Source: Mikania micrantha
Taxonomy: Eukaryota > Streptophyta > Magnoliopsida > Asterales > Asteraceae
Length of the DNA stretch: 64,000 nucleotides
Direction: 5' to 3'
Assembly (NCBI GenBank): GCA_009363875.1
Contig: CM018680.1
Span: 11,353,625 to 11,417,624, forward strand
Every line of letters begins with the position of its first letter. Positions within the stretch are counted from its first letter, which is position 1. Both the position numbers and the translations under genes were made by a program. This document shows positions 21,808-34,176 of this stretch, piece after piece. The notes below the pieces were generated by a model. It was not told the DNA's origin, searched no databases, and was given only the letters and a program-made list of their open reading frames with translations.

Positions 21808-24160
21808 ATATATAATATATACACTATTTATGTTGTTACGTTTTGTTTCAGACGTTTTAAATTATTTAACGCAAGCTTTGTTGAACAATTATGGAAATAA
21901 AGTGGGGTGTGTGAATAACCACTTCTTAATATATTGTTAGTTTTTTGAGATTTGACCATTCATTTAAAAAGAAAAAGGAAAAGTCAGTAAAGTAACGAAG
22001 CCTTTTCAAAAAGTTTAATTATTTGTACCATCTTTTTTTTAACAGCAATTATTTGTACTATCTGTGACACCTAAATCAAAATCACGTGAGGGTATACGAT
22101 ACTCTAAAAGATTTTAGAAGGCCATGTTTACTTTTATTTTATTTTATTTTTTGTTGTAAAATAGTTTATATAATCTCGTAAAAAACTTAACATTCTAACA
22201 AAATCAATTTTATATTTTGGAGCACCTATAAATATTTACGAAAGTAATTAGCTAATTTGAAAAAATAATATTATATGCGTAGTATTTACTTTTGGTATTT
22301 TCAAATTAAGCGTGAGTTTATTATTATGCATTTTTTATTGTAAATTATTCATCAAGACATCAACTAGTTGTATCTTGTTTACACGCTTCAGTAGGAGACT
22401 TTCTTATGCGATTCTTGTCGATTTCAACAAAAATAGTGGTTTACAAGCTATTTGTTATGACAACTAATGTGGTCTTAAATACCTAAAAAGAGATAAAAAA
22501 AAACAACAAAAAAAGCCAGTTGTTAATTTGTTGCAAAAATTAAAGCATACTCTGTAGTACAAAATAAATGCCAAGACACTTAAATGCAAATAAAAAAGTC
22601 AAAAATGAAAAAAGAAGAAAAAAAATATTCCAAAATAAAAAAATGTTGTTATTCGCTTATTTGACATTTAAAAGATTATATATACAACCAGGAGATTTGT
22701 TTTATCAATTAATATTCCAAAGGTAGATAGTAATATTAATTATTAATGTCACACTAACTTAAAGTCTTTTGTATTTTAAATAGGTCATAAGTTTAAAACC
22801 GAGTGAAAAGATAATTTAGTTTGGAATGCCCTAGTATAAGTAAAAAAACATTTAGGAAGATTAATTTAAATATTTATTCTCTCTTAAACTATTGATTATT
22901 CCATAAAGGCTTATGATGTATAACATAAGTATGAATATATTTAATTAATTCAAATTAAAACAAAAAATAATTAAAGCCATGAGTCTCTCTAGACAATATA
23001 AGATTAATTAGTTGTTACATTAGTAGTAGTGACCATCCCACTAAAATCTTTCTCCATTGAAATTTTCCAGTCACGTCATCTCCCAATTGAAATTCTAAAA
23101 ATCTCATAGTGGTCACTTCACTGAAAAATCTTTTCTATTATGCCACATCATCATCACACTAAACGTTAAAACACCCACAATGGCCAATCATGATCGGTAG
23201 GAGCAAGAGGGAGCAAGGGGGGAGTGAGGGCCGTTAGGCTCTTGGTTTTAATCTCGACGGGATAGGAGTGGTGTGCCCTCCAGGCCCCGCTAAGCTATTG
23301 GAAGGCCGCTGGGTGCGTGTGGAATGTATTACGGATGATCTTAGAAACATTAGCTTTTAGAAAGAAGCTTTTGACTTTAAATCCTAATAAAAAGAAATAT
23401 TTATAAGTAATTTTATTAGTACAAGTATAATAATATTTTTTTTATAAAATCTAGCTAAAAATAAGGGTCCTAAAGGTATGTGTTATTCAACGTGACAGGG
23501 GAGGGGGGCTTGACCACCCTCACTCACGCCACTATCACCATAACACACATGGGCGTGACCACCAAGTGGGGGTTCGGCCGTGAGGGGTGTTACGCAGTGA
23601 AGAAGAAGAAATGCAGAAAAATGTGGTGATGAAGTGGAGTGATAGGGAAGTGATGGGAGAGTGATGGATAACATAGGTAAAGATGATGTGGAGTGATCAT
23701 AAGTGGGTGATGGTGTTGGTTGATTATGTGACGCATACGTGACGTCTACGTGAAGTGAGGAGGAATGATGGATAACACATAGTCTAATATTCATACTCCA
23801 CCCTATCATTTATATACTCCACCCTATCATTTATACACTATACTTAGGTCAAATCAGTTACGTCTTGTTCACATAATATCACTTATGCATTTTTTTAAAT
23901 ATTTTTTAATATTAAAAAATAGATAAAAATGATGTTAAAGTATAGTAAAAAATATATACAACAAGTGAATGTTAAATTAATAATTAAAAATAAGTGTTTA
24001 CTGAAAAAACAAAAAAAGTTAGGGAAGCATCATGATGAGTCTGCAGACGCGTGATTTAATAATGTAGCAATGAATTATTTGCGTTTGTCTAGTCTTGTCT
24101 CCCATCATAATATAATATAATATAAAACCATTATATATCTTCGTGTTCTTCTTGCAAATG
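21808..24160. other. AT-rich intergenic sequence, no gene seen
   Basis: I see no supported gene here. It holds long A/T runs and a more GC-rich segment at 23165-23340 of unknown type. Open stretches here look accidental. Confidence 0.6.
23478..23786. mobile_element. Possible MITE with TATGTGTTAT inverted ends
   Basis: TATGTGTTATTCAAC at the left and GATGGATAACACATAG at the right are near inverse complements. Another copy of GTGATGGATAACATAG lies inside near 23660. The segment is unusually GC-rich for its surroundings. No target duplication was found. Confidence 0.4.
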
Positions 24161-24179
24161 AATTCAGGGGTCCGTACAA

Positions 24180-24499
24180 CAATAACAATGAAGAAGGAGG
24201 TGGTTGTTTACATATCTTATTTATTTTCATAATTCATCTGATTTCCTTGCAAAAACACTTGAATATGATTGAGTATAACTCATTCAGATTTATCTGCAAA
24301 CTTCAAAATCTGTTAGTCACATAAATTTCTTTACAACCATTCACATAACACACAGATAGATAGATATATATACACACACATATATCTGTGTGTATGTAGA
24401 GAGGTTATTAAGCTCAAATTTCTTTTACGTACAGATCAAGGTCTTAACCAACTACAAGAAGAAGGAAGATCCATAGCAAGAAGAACGTTGCACGTCAGG
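24180..24499 (+). other. Possible non-coding first exon with splice donor
   Basis: This stretch is less AT-extreme than its neighbours. It ends CGTTGCACGTCAG|GTATTT, a good plant splice donor, and is preceded about 50 bp upstream by ATATAATATAATATAAAACC. The nearest plus-strand acceptor with a coding exon is at 41591, before the NB-LRR start. It could be a 5' UTR exon of that gene, separated by a 17-kb intron. There is no proof; chance is quite possible. Confidence 0.25.
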
Positions 24500-24623
24500 T
24501 ATTTTCTTACTCACTAAAAAATCAGTATATTGTATTAGAAATTCTATTTTAATTTATATTTATATTTGTTACAAATATTAATTATTTGAACAAATCGTAA
24601 GTTAAACAACACTTACAAATTTC

Positions 24624-24628
<5 letters not shown>

Positions 24629-24658
<30 letters not shown>

Positions 24659-24677
24659 TATATATATATATATATAT
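24629..24677. repeat. TA microsatellite
   Basis: Two TA runs separated by TGCA. Confidence 0.9.
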
Positions 24678-24929
24678 GAATTGAATATTTTAAATTTGAA
24701 TCTTAAAAAAAAAACTCTTAAACCTTTTGTAAACCGTTGATCAAAATTTTAATTAGTTTTATCTTTATTTAATTAAAATGAGTATATTGTTAAAAAAACA
24801 CCCTCTTTTTTATGACATTACATCATTATCTTTCTATTTTAAATCATTTTATCTCGTTTTCACGTAATTTTCACTTTTACACACTTCTCTCTATTTCAAA
24901 TTATATATGTGTTGTTTTTTAAGGGACCA

Positions 24930-25230
24930 AAGTAAAATTGTACTAATTTTTACGTTATTTTACTTGTTTTGTGAAAATAACGTTAAAAATGTTGGGATGA
25001 TCAACTTCAAAGTAAAATTGTACTAATTTTAACGTTATTTTACTTGTTTTGTAAAAATAACGTTAAAAATGATCGGATGATGAACTTCAAACGATAACTT
25101 TGAGTCGAGATTCCTTCGGAGCAGCCTCTCTATCCCAACTTGGATAGGGTTAAGGGTTGTGTCCATTCTTTCCCATACCCTACTGAAAAGTGTGAATATA
25201 CTGGGTACGTTTGTTTGTTTGTTTCTTTAT
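24930..25230. repeat. SINE-like repeat, copy 1, with duplicated 79-bp head
   Basis: The tail part (GAGCAGCCTCTCTATCCCA, GGATAGGGTTAAGGGTTGTG, CCCTACTGAAAAGTGTG, ending in TTTGTTTG) resembles the conserved 3' half of plant Au-type SINEs with a TTG-like tail (recalled family, not searched). The preceding AAAGTAAAATTGTACTAATT...GATCAACTTCAA segment occurs twice in tandem (24930 and 25009). Related copies are at 33740 and 59310. Confidence 0.5.
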
Positions 25231-28147
25231 TTCAAATAATTTTAAATATTACTGAAAATTAGTTAAACATGTTAAATATTATTAAGTATTTTTAAAATTA
25301 GTAAAAATTGATATGTTTACACATGCGTAGTTTTCAGATGTATATCGTGTAATAAAACTTGTACATTTATTGTTTTACACATGTGTAGTTTTTCAATTAT
25401 AATGTTTTTTTTTCTCAGATTTATGTATACTAGTTTTTGTACTTTAACAAATGTGGGTGTATTTTTTAAGTTGTGGTTATTGTTTGTATTTTTTTTAATC
25501 CTGCACATGTGTATTTACGAATTTTATAGTTGTTTTTTTTTTAATCTGAGTGTTACGTAATATCTCAAACGGTATTTAATTAGCAAAAACACAAAAAATA
25601 AACCCTTCTATTTATGTATAATAAAGATCATAAAATATTTTTTCAAAAATTTGGGTGATCGAATTTTATTAGTGTTAATGAATTACCTCATTTAAGGTTG
25701 GTTATTATTATATGATTTAATCCTATATATATATATATGAATATGTTCAAATGAGAACTATTGCAACTTGAGAACTAAATAAACCATTTCTAGCCACAAG
25801 TTTAAAGAGTAAAATAGTAATTTCCTCTAATTTAAAAGAAAATTACTTTTATACCTCTAAAAACATGTGGTTCAAAATTAGTTCCTTTGTTTCCTTCATG
25901 TTTAGTGGTTATCAATGAATCAGTCTTTATATATATATAAGGAGATGATCAAATGTTAACATATATTACGTTAACCGAATAACTACATCTTATTATTTTA
26001 GTACCCACATTAAATTAATATAAAGGTGTTTTTTTTTCTTTTTTAATTAACGTAGGGTCCGCTTACATTCATAAAAAAAGAAGAAAAAATCTAAACCTTT
26101 AGATTTTAATTTAATGTGGAACACAAAGTAATAAGATGTAGTTATTCGGTTAACGCAATAAGGAATAATTAACACTCGAACCATCTCCTATATATATATA
26201 TATTAGGTTAAAATTCCGTGTATTACACAGGTTAAAAAAAATAATATGTTACACATACAAATCTATTGACAAAAAAACTCTGTAATTAAAAAGCATGTAC
26301 ATTGTAAAGTTTTACTAAACTCATGTTTACAAAAATTGAATAAAATATAATATAATTTGTTAATGCATAAAGTCTTCAAAATATGCTTATATTTTATATA
26401 ATAATTATAAATTATGTTTTAATTTTTATTTTTTAAACAATGTGTTAATATTTTTATGTAATGTAATTCATAAATAATTTAATTAAAATATATTTATTCT
26501 CCTTTTAACACATTAAATTAACTTTAACTAAAATTTATATTAATATATATATAACTTTGATTTTTAAAAATTAATTAGTTTTTATATTTCAATATAATAT
26601 ATTTTTATTACTCAAATAATCCAATCATATTAAATGTTTAAAAATTTTAAGAGCAACTGTAGAAAAAATTAGTAACATTATTGTTTTGTTTATAAATATT
26701 TTAAGAAATATCATTTGAATTCGATTATATTTAAAGAACTAAAGTTAAATAAAAAAAATATGTTCACTTAAAAACATCATAATTGACGATTAAAATGCCT
26801 ATTAAAATAGGAGGGACTTAACGCTTTTGAATTTTCATGGCACATGATCATAGTGATGTAATTTAGACAATATCCTAATACACCCTTTCATTCACATTTG
26901 ACCATCTAATAGTCTCACAATTTTGGCATTCAAAAGTGTTTGGCATTTTTACACCTGTTTTGATTCTTCGAAGTTTTATAACAAAACCTTGTCATTCAAA
27001 TATTTACCCATAAACTCGTTTTAATATGTTTAAACAGTTTGTACATAGGTAATAGAAATTTAAGTTTAAATGTCTTGAAATCAAATGAAATTAGGACCAA
27101 CTTAGTGAATTCTGGAAATATCATCACACATGTTGCCTATCACCAACAAGACTAGCTAAGACTTCTTGAGATATAGGACTTCTTGTTTCGACTTGTTTCG
27201 TCTTGTTTTGTTCACACATATTATCTTTGATATTCCCAGATATTCCATTGTGAAATTTACTTGATAAGTACCCAAAATGTATTCACATGAAAGCAATTTA
27301 TTCTAACATAATAGTTGTTAAAAAATATTTTAGGTTTGATAAAAATAAATATATGAACACTGAGAGATACCTTAGGTGATCATTGATACATGTCATAGTA
27401 ATTTGGAAAGAATAACCTACAATCTATTGTCAAAATAAAATATATAAGCATGCTTCTCAGGCCTCAGCCCCGTAGTTATAAACCAAAAGATTGGAAAACG
27501 GGTAGATGAGCTCACCTGTGGTGTTTGATGATTGACTTGTTTACCGTTACGCGCTCGTTTGTAGTTGGATTGTATTCAACCTGTGTTTCATTGGTTTGTG
27601 TTCAACATTTTTAGCATTCATACGTGTTTAAAAATTGTGTTTAAGGTTTGATGATCCACTAAGTGTTTAATCCTAGATTATGTGGACTATTAGTCTTTCC
27701 TATAAAAGTGATATCCAAGCTATTAGACTAAGAGAAATGCCTTAAGTCTTGGTGTGTTGCTAAGTTTGTCTGTGTAATCCTTATCCTGTTGTACTTATTG
27801 AAACTATACTCATAATTTGAATAAAATTTAAACTTATGTTAAATATGTGTGTTTTTGTTATTGAAAGACAACTTATAACATTGTGTGTTGTGTTACAAAG
27901 AGAGACTAAGATTATTTTATAAAACCCCTTTGTTTTATCATTCTTCCAAAATAGCTCTTGTTAATCTTTCTAAAATTTTGTTAGTCTTTTTAAATCTTAG
28001 TCACATGATAGGCTATCCATCTTATCCCAAAGCTTATGTTAAGTTGAGAAAATGCTACTTTTCTATGTTTAAAACCAAATCTATTCAAGTCTTGACCCAA
28101 AGCCAACCCTTATGATACTTAAATCCAATTGAACTTTATGATTTATG
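25231..28147. other. AT-rich sequence with MITE pieces, no gene seen
   Basis: I see no supported gene. A piece at 25557-25680 resembles 49080-49180. 25727-25935 looks like another decayed MITE bounded by AT runs. 27460-27860 has a TATA-like CCTATAAAAG and a TTGAATAAAATT signal and could be LTR debris, but I cannot place its ends. Confidence 0.5.
25939..26190. mobile_element. Fold-back MITE, copy A, between AT tracts
   Basis: The element is nearly palindromic. GGAGATGATCAAATGTTAAC at the left answers GTTAACACTCGAACCATCTCC in reverse, and CCGAATAACTACATCTTATT is mirrored by AATAAGATGTAGTTATTCGG. The centre is T-rich. It lies between (TA)n runs. It is the same family as 56541-56799 and the right end at 49185-49229. 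Confidence 0.75.
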
Positions 28148-28155
28148 ATAATGTC

Positions 28156-28791
28156 TAGGGGTGAGCAAAAAACCGAAAAAACCGAACCGGAACCTAATTA
28201 ACCGAAAAAACCGAACCGAATAGATAACCGAGAAAAACCGAACCAAAAAAAAAACGAAACCAAAATTTGCGGTTCGATTTCGGTTTTCCATATTATAAAA
28301 ACCGAAAAAACCGATATTTAATATTTTTTTAAAAATTAATATGTACATATATGTATATATATGTATATATGTATATATATGTTGTTTTCATACTTATTAA
28401 AACGGAAAAAACACACAAAAAGTCTACTAGTCGTAGATGATAAAGATTTATATTAGATAAAATTTACCATTTTAAAAGGTAAAGATCGGAATTATTGCAT
28501 ATTTAGTTATTTATTTTTGATTTTTTAAATGTAAAAATATGATGATAATTATATAGTTTATTTTAATTAGTTAGTGTTCGATCAATTAATTTATTAATTA
28601 TTAATTGTTAAACATGTTTGCATTTTCAATGTTGGGCGTATGAGAGAAAAAAAAAAGTAAAAAAACCGAAAATCGAACCGAAACCGACAAAAAAAACCGA
28701 AAACCGAACGGTTTGTAATAATTAAAAACCGACTATGTCGGTTTTGGTTTCCGTTTTAGCCAAAAACCGAATCGAACCGTGCACACCCCTA
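28156..28791. mobile_element. Non-autonomous hAT element, 636 bp, with 8-bp target duplication
   Basis: Termini are TAGGGGTG and CACCCCTA in inverted orientation. The perfect 8-bp duplication ATAATGTC flanks it (28148-28155, 28792-28799), the hallmark of hAT insertion. Sub-terminal regions are packed with AACCGAAAA-type repeats on both strands. No transposase is present. Confidence 0.9.
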
Positions 28792-29281
28792 ATAATGTCG
28801 ATGCTTTGGGTTGGTCAAGGGTGGGTATCGATACTAACAGTATGGACACACACACTTAAACTTCCCCGGACACCCATCGACCATCACCCGGTTACACTCT
28901 TAGAGTGCTTATCTTAGGATTGCTTGAAGCTAGCCCTATTCCCTTTAATATCGACCAGAACCACATTCAATCTCCTTGGACTTAATTGGAATGACAGTCT
29001 TGACAAAACCCACGGGCCATCGATACTATTAGTATCGATGCCAACCTTAGAAAGTTCAAACCATGGCTGTCGATACTATAGTATCGACATGAGCTTATCA
29101 TCGATCCTATGGCCATCAAGATTGTTAATATTGACAGCCACTTACCCCAACCCACTTGGACTTCATTGATCTTGTAGTATCGACGGCACCCATTTCGAAC
29201 TTAGCCCTCATCAAGACTATCAATATTGATGAAATGTTAGCCGGTCTACAGGTCATCGATGCTATCCCATGATGTTTGTTC
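28792..29281. repeat. Cluster of ATCGATACTA/TAGTATCGAT palindromes
   Basis: 29018-29040 is a perfect palindrome of 11-base arms (CATCGATACTA) around one base, and 29069-29088 is a perfect 20-base palindrome with arms GTCGATACTA. Weaker versions occur near 28827, 29108, 29176 and 29210, at intervals of 40-90 bp. The intervening sequence is not repeated. No gene seen. Confidence 0.65.
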
Positions 29282-31388
29282 TGTAAGCCCCAAAACCCTC
29301 CAACACAAGACACGTGTTATAAAACAACAAATCAAAATAGGTCCCGAATTTTTCAAACAAACAAAATGTATTTAACACTTTGAACACCCCACTTTACAAA
29401 AACTTTACAAAGTATTTGTTGTTAGTTAAACATTAAACAACCAGATTACATTAAAGTTATTCACAAAAATCTTTTTTTTAAACCAACAAAGAATAAACCC
29501 CAAAACACGTTTGATTCGAGTCCTTGCAAAGCATTTCGATCACAAACCACCTTCACCTCTTCTGTTCACCTAAAAACACCACATTTTGGTCACCGTTAGT
29601 TCGTTAGAACTAAGTAAGATCGCCATGCCCGCCCACCCGAGCATACAAGGCCAAAATAGTCAATTTTGGTCAAAATCAGCAACAGGCGTATTGGTCAGCA
29701 TATTGGTTAACATATCACAGAGAAATTTGAGATTTTGAGCTGGAGGTGGCGTATTATACCCCTGGCGTGTGATACGCCCGGCATACTCTGCACGACCATT
29801 TTTGTTGTTTTTAACCATCTTGACCTATTCCGCTCATTTCTGACCATTCGAATACCCCCATAAACATTATATAACACCATATGAATATACTAATCACCTT
29901 CAATCACCATTGTATAACCATCACAGTCATAATGTCAAACGATTTACTAACGGGTCATTTGTACCCAAAACACCAAAGAAATCTTGTTCCACAAGATTTA
30001 TCAAGTTAAGTAAAGCACGTCACTTGTGTTTTACCAACTTGATTTCACCAACAAAGGACATTCACACACCAGTGAATAATCCAATGTCATGATCACACCA
30101 TTTGTGATTCAAAACACCAATTTAAGACAATTTCAATTATAAGTCTACACACCTTGTGAACTATTTCCATACATTCACCACGCTTACAAATAGACACCAA
30201 GTCTATCATAGACTAGCATTAAAACACCATATCAACAATAATCAAACAACACATATCACCTATTGCTTATTATTGTCTAACAAGTACTCAATCACCTATT
30301 CTCCATACAGTCAAATCTCCCACAAAACATTCATGTATGCATAACACCATTACACATAATAAGTAGAAGATTTTGGTGACTTACCTTGTTCCAATTAGTT
30401 ATCCTCTACACCAATTTACTTCTAGGGTTGTTTGGTTCCACTCACACCTTCACTATTGATTCATATTATCACAACTAATAGGTTTAATATAAAGGTTGAC
30501 TACTACTAGTCAAAATACTTCTAATTGACCATTATCACCAATTTATAATCAAATGACTCCTTAATGACAAAATTTTCACCTTTTATGATCGTAACAACTC
30601 ATTAACCACACCCATCCCTTTTAACACCTTATTGGGTAAAGATTTAAGTTGTTGACATTTCATCAAACAACTTTTGTGCAGGAATTTATCCTACACATTT
30701 CAACCACATCCAAACCACATCAATCCCCCCATTTATGTTACTAATCTTACAAGTTCAATGATCATACAAATTCACCAATGTACAAACTAAACAACTTGTG
30801 AGATCACCAATTCTACCATTGTCAAATACTATCTTTCACTCCCCCTAGTTTATGAACTCCATGAACCATATAAACCCCACATTCCATACTACATCAAAAT
30901 GCTAGATAATGATCAAAATGTGGTTTCTTGGATGCTTATTATGATCATTAACAAAATCTACCATCATCCAAACATCAAATTTCAGATTTGACCTATCAAA
31001 TCCGCACCCCATGGGAGACCCATGAAAACCCCATCAAAAACTCAAAATTTACATACCTAAATGTAGTAGGAAACAAGGTGAACTCAAATTAATCCTTGCA
31101 TCCAAGATCAAATCACAAATAGGTCATCAATTTGATCAATATTTGAAATTTCTGAGTTTTCTCCTTGGTTTCACCTTCTGTACGTCGACACCCACAAGAG
31201 AAATGGTTTGTTGACCATTTTGACTATCTCCAATTTCATTTAACCCCCTTCTTATTTAAGTTTAAATTATTGACAGATTCAGCCCTTTAAGTTCTAATTA
31301 GTTAACACCTATCAATTGGTTATAATCAACAAATATTAATAAAACACCCACGAAAAATATTTATGGGGTCCGGCACCTATTTGTTATA
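29282..31388 (-). mobile_element. Probable solo LTR, gypsy-type, boundaries approximate
   Basis: It begins TGTAAGCCCCAAAACC and ends near GGCACCTATTTGTTATA, a decayed form of the usual GTTACA end. Internal landmarks parallel the LTR at 50158 (TTAGTTCGTTAGAACTAAGTAAG here, TTAGTTCATATGAACTAAGTAAG there when split for reading; GTGACTTACCTTG against GTAACTTACCTGG). A cluster of GGCGTAT/ATACGCC motifs lies at 29690-29800. I found no target duplication. No coding region. Confidence 0.5.
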
Positions 31389-31389
31389 A

Positions 31390-34176
31390 AGATCGTCATC
31401 ACAGCAGATGTGAACTAGACATTTGGAAGTGGAGTCAGAAGGTATCGGCTAGACATTTAGGGAGTTTCTAAAGGTGGTGAGTGTTCAAGAAAGGAATGTA
31501 TAGGAAGTGTAGAAGGAGTATTTGGTGAGTTTGAGGATGCGAACGGATTGTGAGTCTCATTGAACCAAGCATGGCGAGTGATGAATACCGATTGGAGCTT
31601 GGCTCAAGGCACTTATAACCTTTGTGTTGGCCGAATAACCCAAGAAAACACACGGTAAACTGCGAGGAGCTAACTTGTGTTGTGAATAATCTCGTAAGTA
31701 AGGATACATGATACATCCAAATGTTCGTAAATTTTTGTAGACCGGTGGATGATTGTATAAAAGCTAATATGGAGAACGGTTACCAAGGAGCTTTGTAGGG
31801 AGCCGATTGAGCGTGTATGTCACGGTTGCAAAAGCATCATTCCAAAAAGTGGGCGAAGTTTTGCTATTGAACATCATGGCGAGTCCCGTTTCAGTAATGC
31901 GACGATGTTTTCGTTCAGCCCTTCTGTTTTGTTGGGGTGTATAAGGGCACGAAAACCATTGTAGGGTGCCATTTGATTGAAATACGTGTTTAACTTTGTG
32001 GTTGAAGAACTCGGTTCCGCTGTCACTTTGAAATGTTTGAAGTTTGGTAGAGAATAGATTTTGCACAAAAGGTAGAAAACTTGATTGAACATTAATGAAT
32101 TCGGACTTTAGTTGAAGCGGGTAATACCAAGTAAAGCGCGAATAATCATCAACAAATATGACATAATATTTAAAATCCATGTAACTTGTGATGGGGATGG
32201 TCCCCAAAGGTCACAATGAACCAATTCAAGTGGTCGAGATGCACGCTTTTCATTTAAAATAAATGGTAGACGATGACCTTTAGACATTTCACATGATTGA
32301 CATAAAATTGGTGTAAGTAAAATAGAAGAAACAGACAAGTGTTTAAGTTTATTCATATTAAAATTGCGTCAAAGGACACATGGCCCAAACGATGGTGCCA
32401 AAGTTCAAACGAAGCCCACGGTAAGGTAGAACATGCAGTAACCAAGGATGTTGGAGTGGTGTGAAGAACATAGAGACCTTCTTTACACAGACCTTGAGCG
32501 AGAACATGTTTTGTGGTCCGATCCTGAAGGAAAAAGAAAGGATATGAAAAAACGTCCACATTATTATCCCGAGTCAAACGACTAACTGATAAGAGATTAT
32601 TAGTAATACTAGGTACAACAAGAACATTGTTCCGCTTTATATTGTCAAAGTGTGGATTTACCAATATGTGAAACAGGTAGAATTTTACCATTACCGAAAA
32701 CTACACTCGAGGTTCCTGGATTTGAGACAGTTTTATGGATATGAGAGGGGATAGAACTCATATGATCAGAAGCACCAGAGTCAACGTACCATTCAGGTTC
32801 GCCGAAACCGACCTGACAAGAAGCATGGAAGGCACGAGCCAAGTCCGAGTCAGCAGTGGAAGAAGGAGGAGTGGCAGAGGTTACGATCAGGCAGTAAATG
32901 TGAAAGAGGGACATGATGAGGCATAGTGACCAAACTCACGGCAGAGTTGGTAGTGGGATGAACGGCGACCCCGACTCCGACCTCTATAGCTTTTGCGAGT
33001 TTGGGAGCCACGCCCACGGTTGCCAGGTTGACAAGTAGGATGACCAGCAGGTTGTTGTTGTTGAGTGGTAAAGGCAACAGGTGGGGAGGGACTACCATGA
33101 ATAGATTGAAGATATATTTCATGAGATTCAGCCATTATGAGAAGGTCTCGAAACAATGGTGGCCGCATGGTGCGAACGACAGTGGCGAAACCTTCAAAAG
33201 TGGGTCCAAGTCCACGAACAAAAGCGTGTGATTTTTCCAGTTCATCAACCGGCTGTGCAACAACAGTAAGTTGGTCACAAAAAGCTATAAATTTCTGGCC
33301 AAATTCAATGACGGAGAGAGAGTCGTGAGTGACGGAGCAGAGTTGATCTTTAAGGTGGTGAATCCGATTAACATAAGTATTGTAGTAAATTGTTTCAGGT
33401 GTTTCCCATATGAGACGAGAGGAAGAGAGACCAATAACCTCAGCGATCGCTTCTTTAGAGAGAGAAACATGAAGGATGAGAATGGCTTTTTGGTCATCAA
33501 GATGCCATTGAGAAAAAAATGGGTTGGGGATAAATTTTTCTCCTTGAAGAATCTCAGCAGCATGGACAAGAGATGATCCATCAACATGAGAGATTAGTTT
33601 GTGAAAGGTGAGAATGGGAGTCATTTGTTTTTTTCAAAGGAGAAAGTTGAAGCATTTGAGCTTGATTTGAATCAAGTGAAAGATTTGATTCATATTTTGC
33701 GGGTGCACGCGTATAATGTATATATGTGTGGGCCCTTAAGGGGCAAAAGTAACAGTGCACTAATTTTAACTTTATTTTAATTATTCTGTGAAAATAACAT
33801 TAAAATCATTGGGATGATCAACTTCAAGCGATAACTTTGAGAAGAAGACTCTTTCAGAGCAGCCTCTCTATCCCAATTGGGATAGGGGTACGATTTGTAT
33901 CTATCCTTCCCTCAGACCCTACTGAAAAGTAGAAATATAGTAGGTAAGGTTGTTGTTGTTTAATGGGTTGATGTCATTGGAATTTGAGGTGCCAGCCATG
34001 GAGGAAATAGGTAGGAGATAGGTAGTAGATGAACAGTGGAAAAGTATGGGAGATGGTGGGGTGGGTAACAGATAGGTGAGAGAAAGAAGAGAATAGTAGG
34101 TGGGGAATTAATAAGAAGGAGAAAGGGAACGGAGGGAGGGTAGGGAGGATGGGAAGGATCTTTGGTCTAGATACCA
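31390..34176 (-). pseudogene. Ty1/copia element, truncated: gag, protease, integrase
   Basis: On the minus strand the order is: a tRNA-Met-like primer-binding site (TGGTATCTAGACC, 34176-34164); an untranslated leader interrupted by a SINE-like repeat; gag from 33624 (UBN2-type, with LSVIEFGQKF and LEKSHAFVRGLGPTFE) with a damaged zinc knuckle (first Cys lost, YQLCREFGHYASSC); protease WYVDSGASDHM near 32790; a pre-integrase segment LWHHRLGHVS near 32385; the integrase core (HCDLWGP near 32230, VDDYSRFTWYY near 32145, PYTPQQNRRAERKHR near 31940); and the SH3-like segment near 31700-31640. It stops before reverse transcriptase. Several frame changes separate the domains, so it is inactive. The family copies itself through RNA and inserts by integrase. 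Confidence 0.85.
33740..33960. repeat. SINE-like repeat, copy 2
   Basis: It matches 25009-25215: TGGGATGATCAACTTCAA, GCGATAACTTTGAG, then CAGAGCAGCCTCTCTATCCC, a GGATAGGGGTA segment and a TTGTTGTTGTT tail. It lies inside the leader of the minus-strand copia element, so it is younger than that element's insertion or travelled with it. Confidence 0.55.

Noticed and set aside
23483..23809. 108-codon minus-strand frame, Ser/Pro/His-rich
   Set aside because: It coincides with the candidate MITE and has no domain; GC-rich sequence alone explains it.
28136..28348. Arg/Phe-rich minus-strand frame
   Set aside because: A translation of the hAT element's CCGAAAA repeats.
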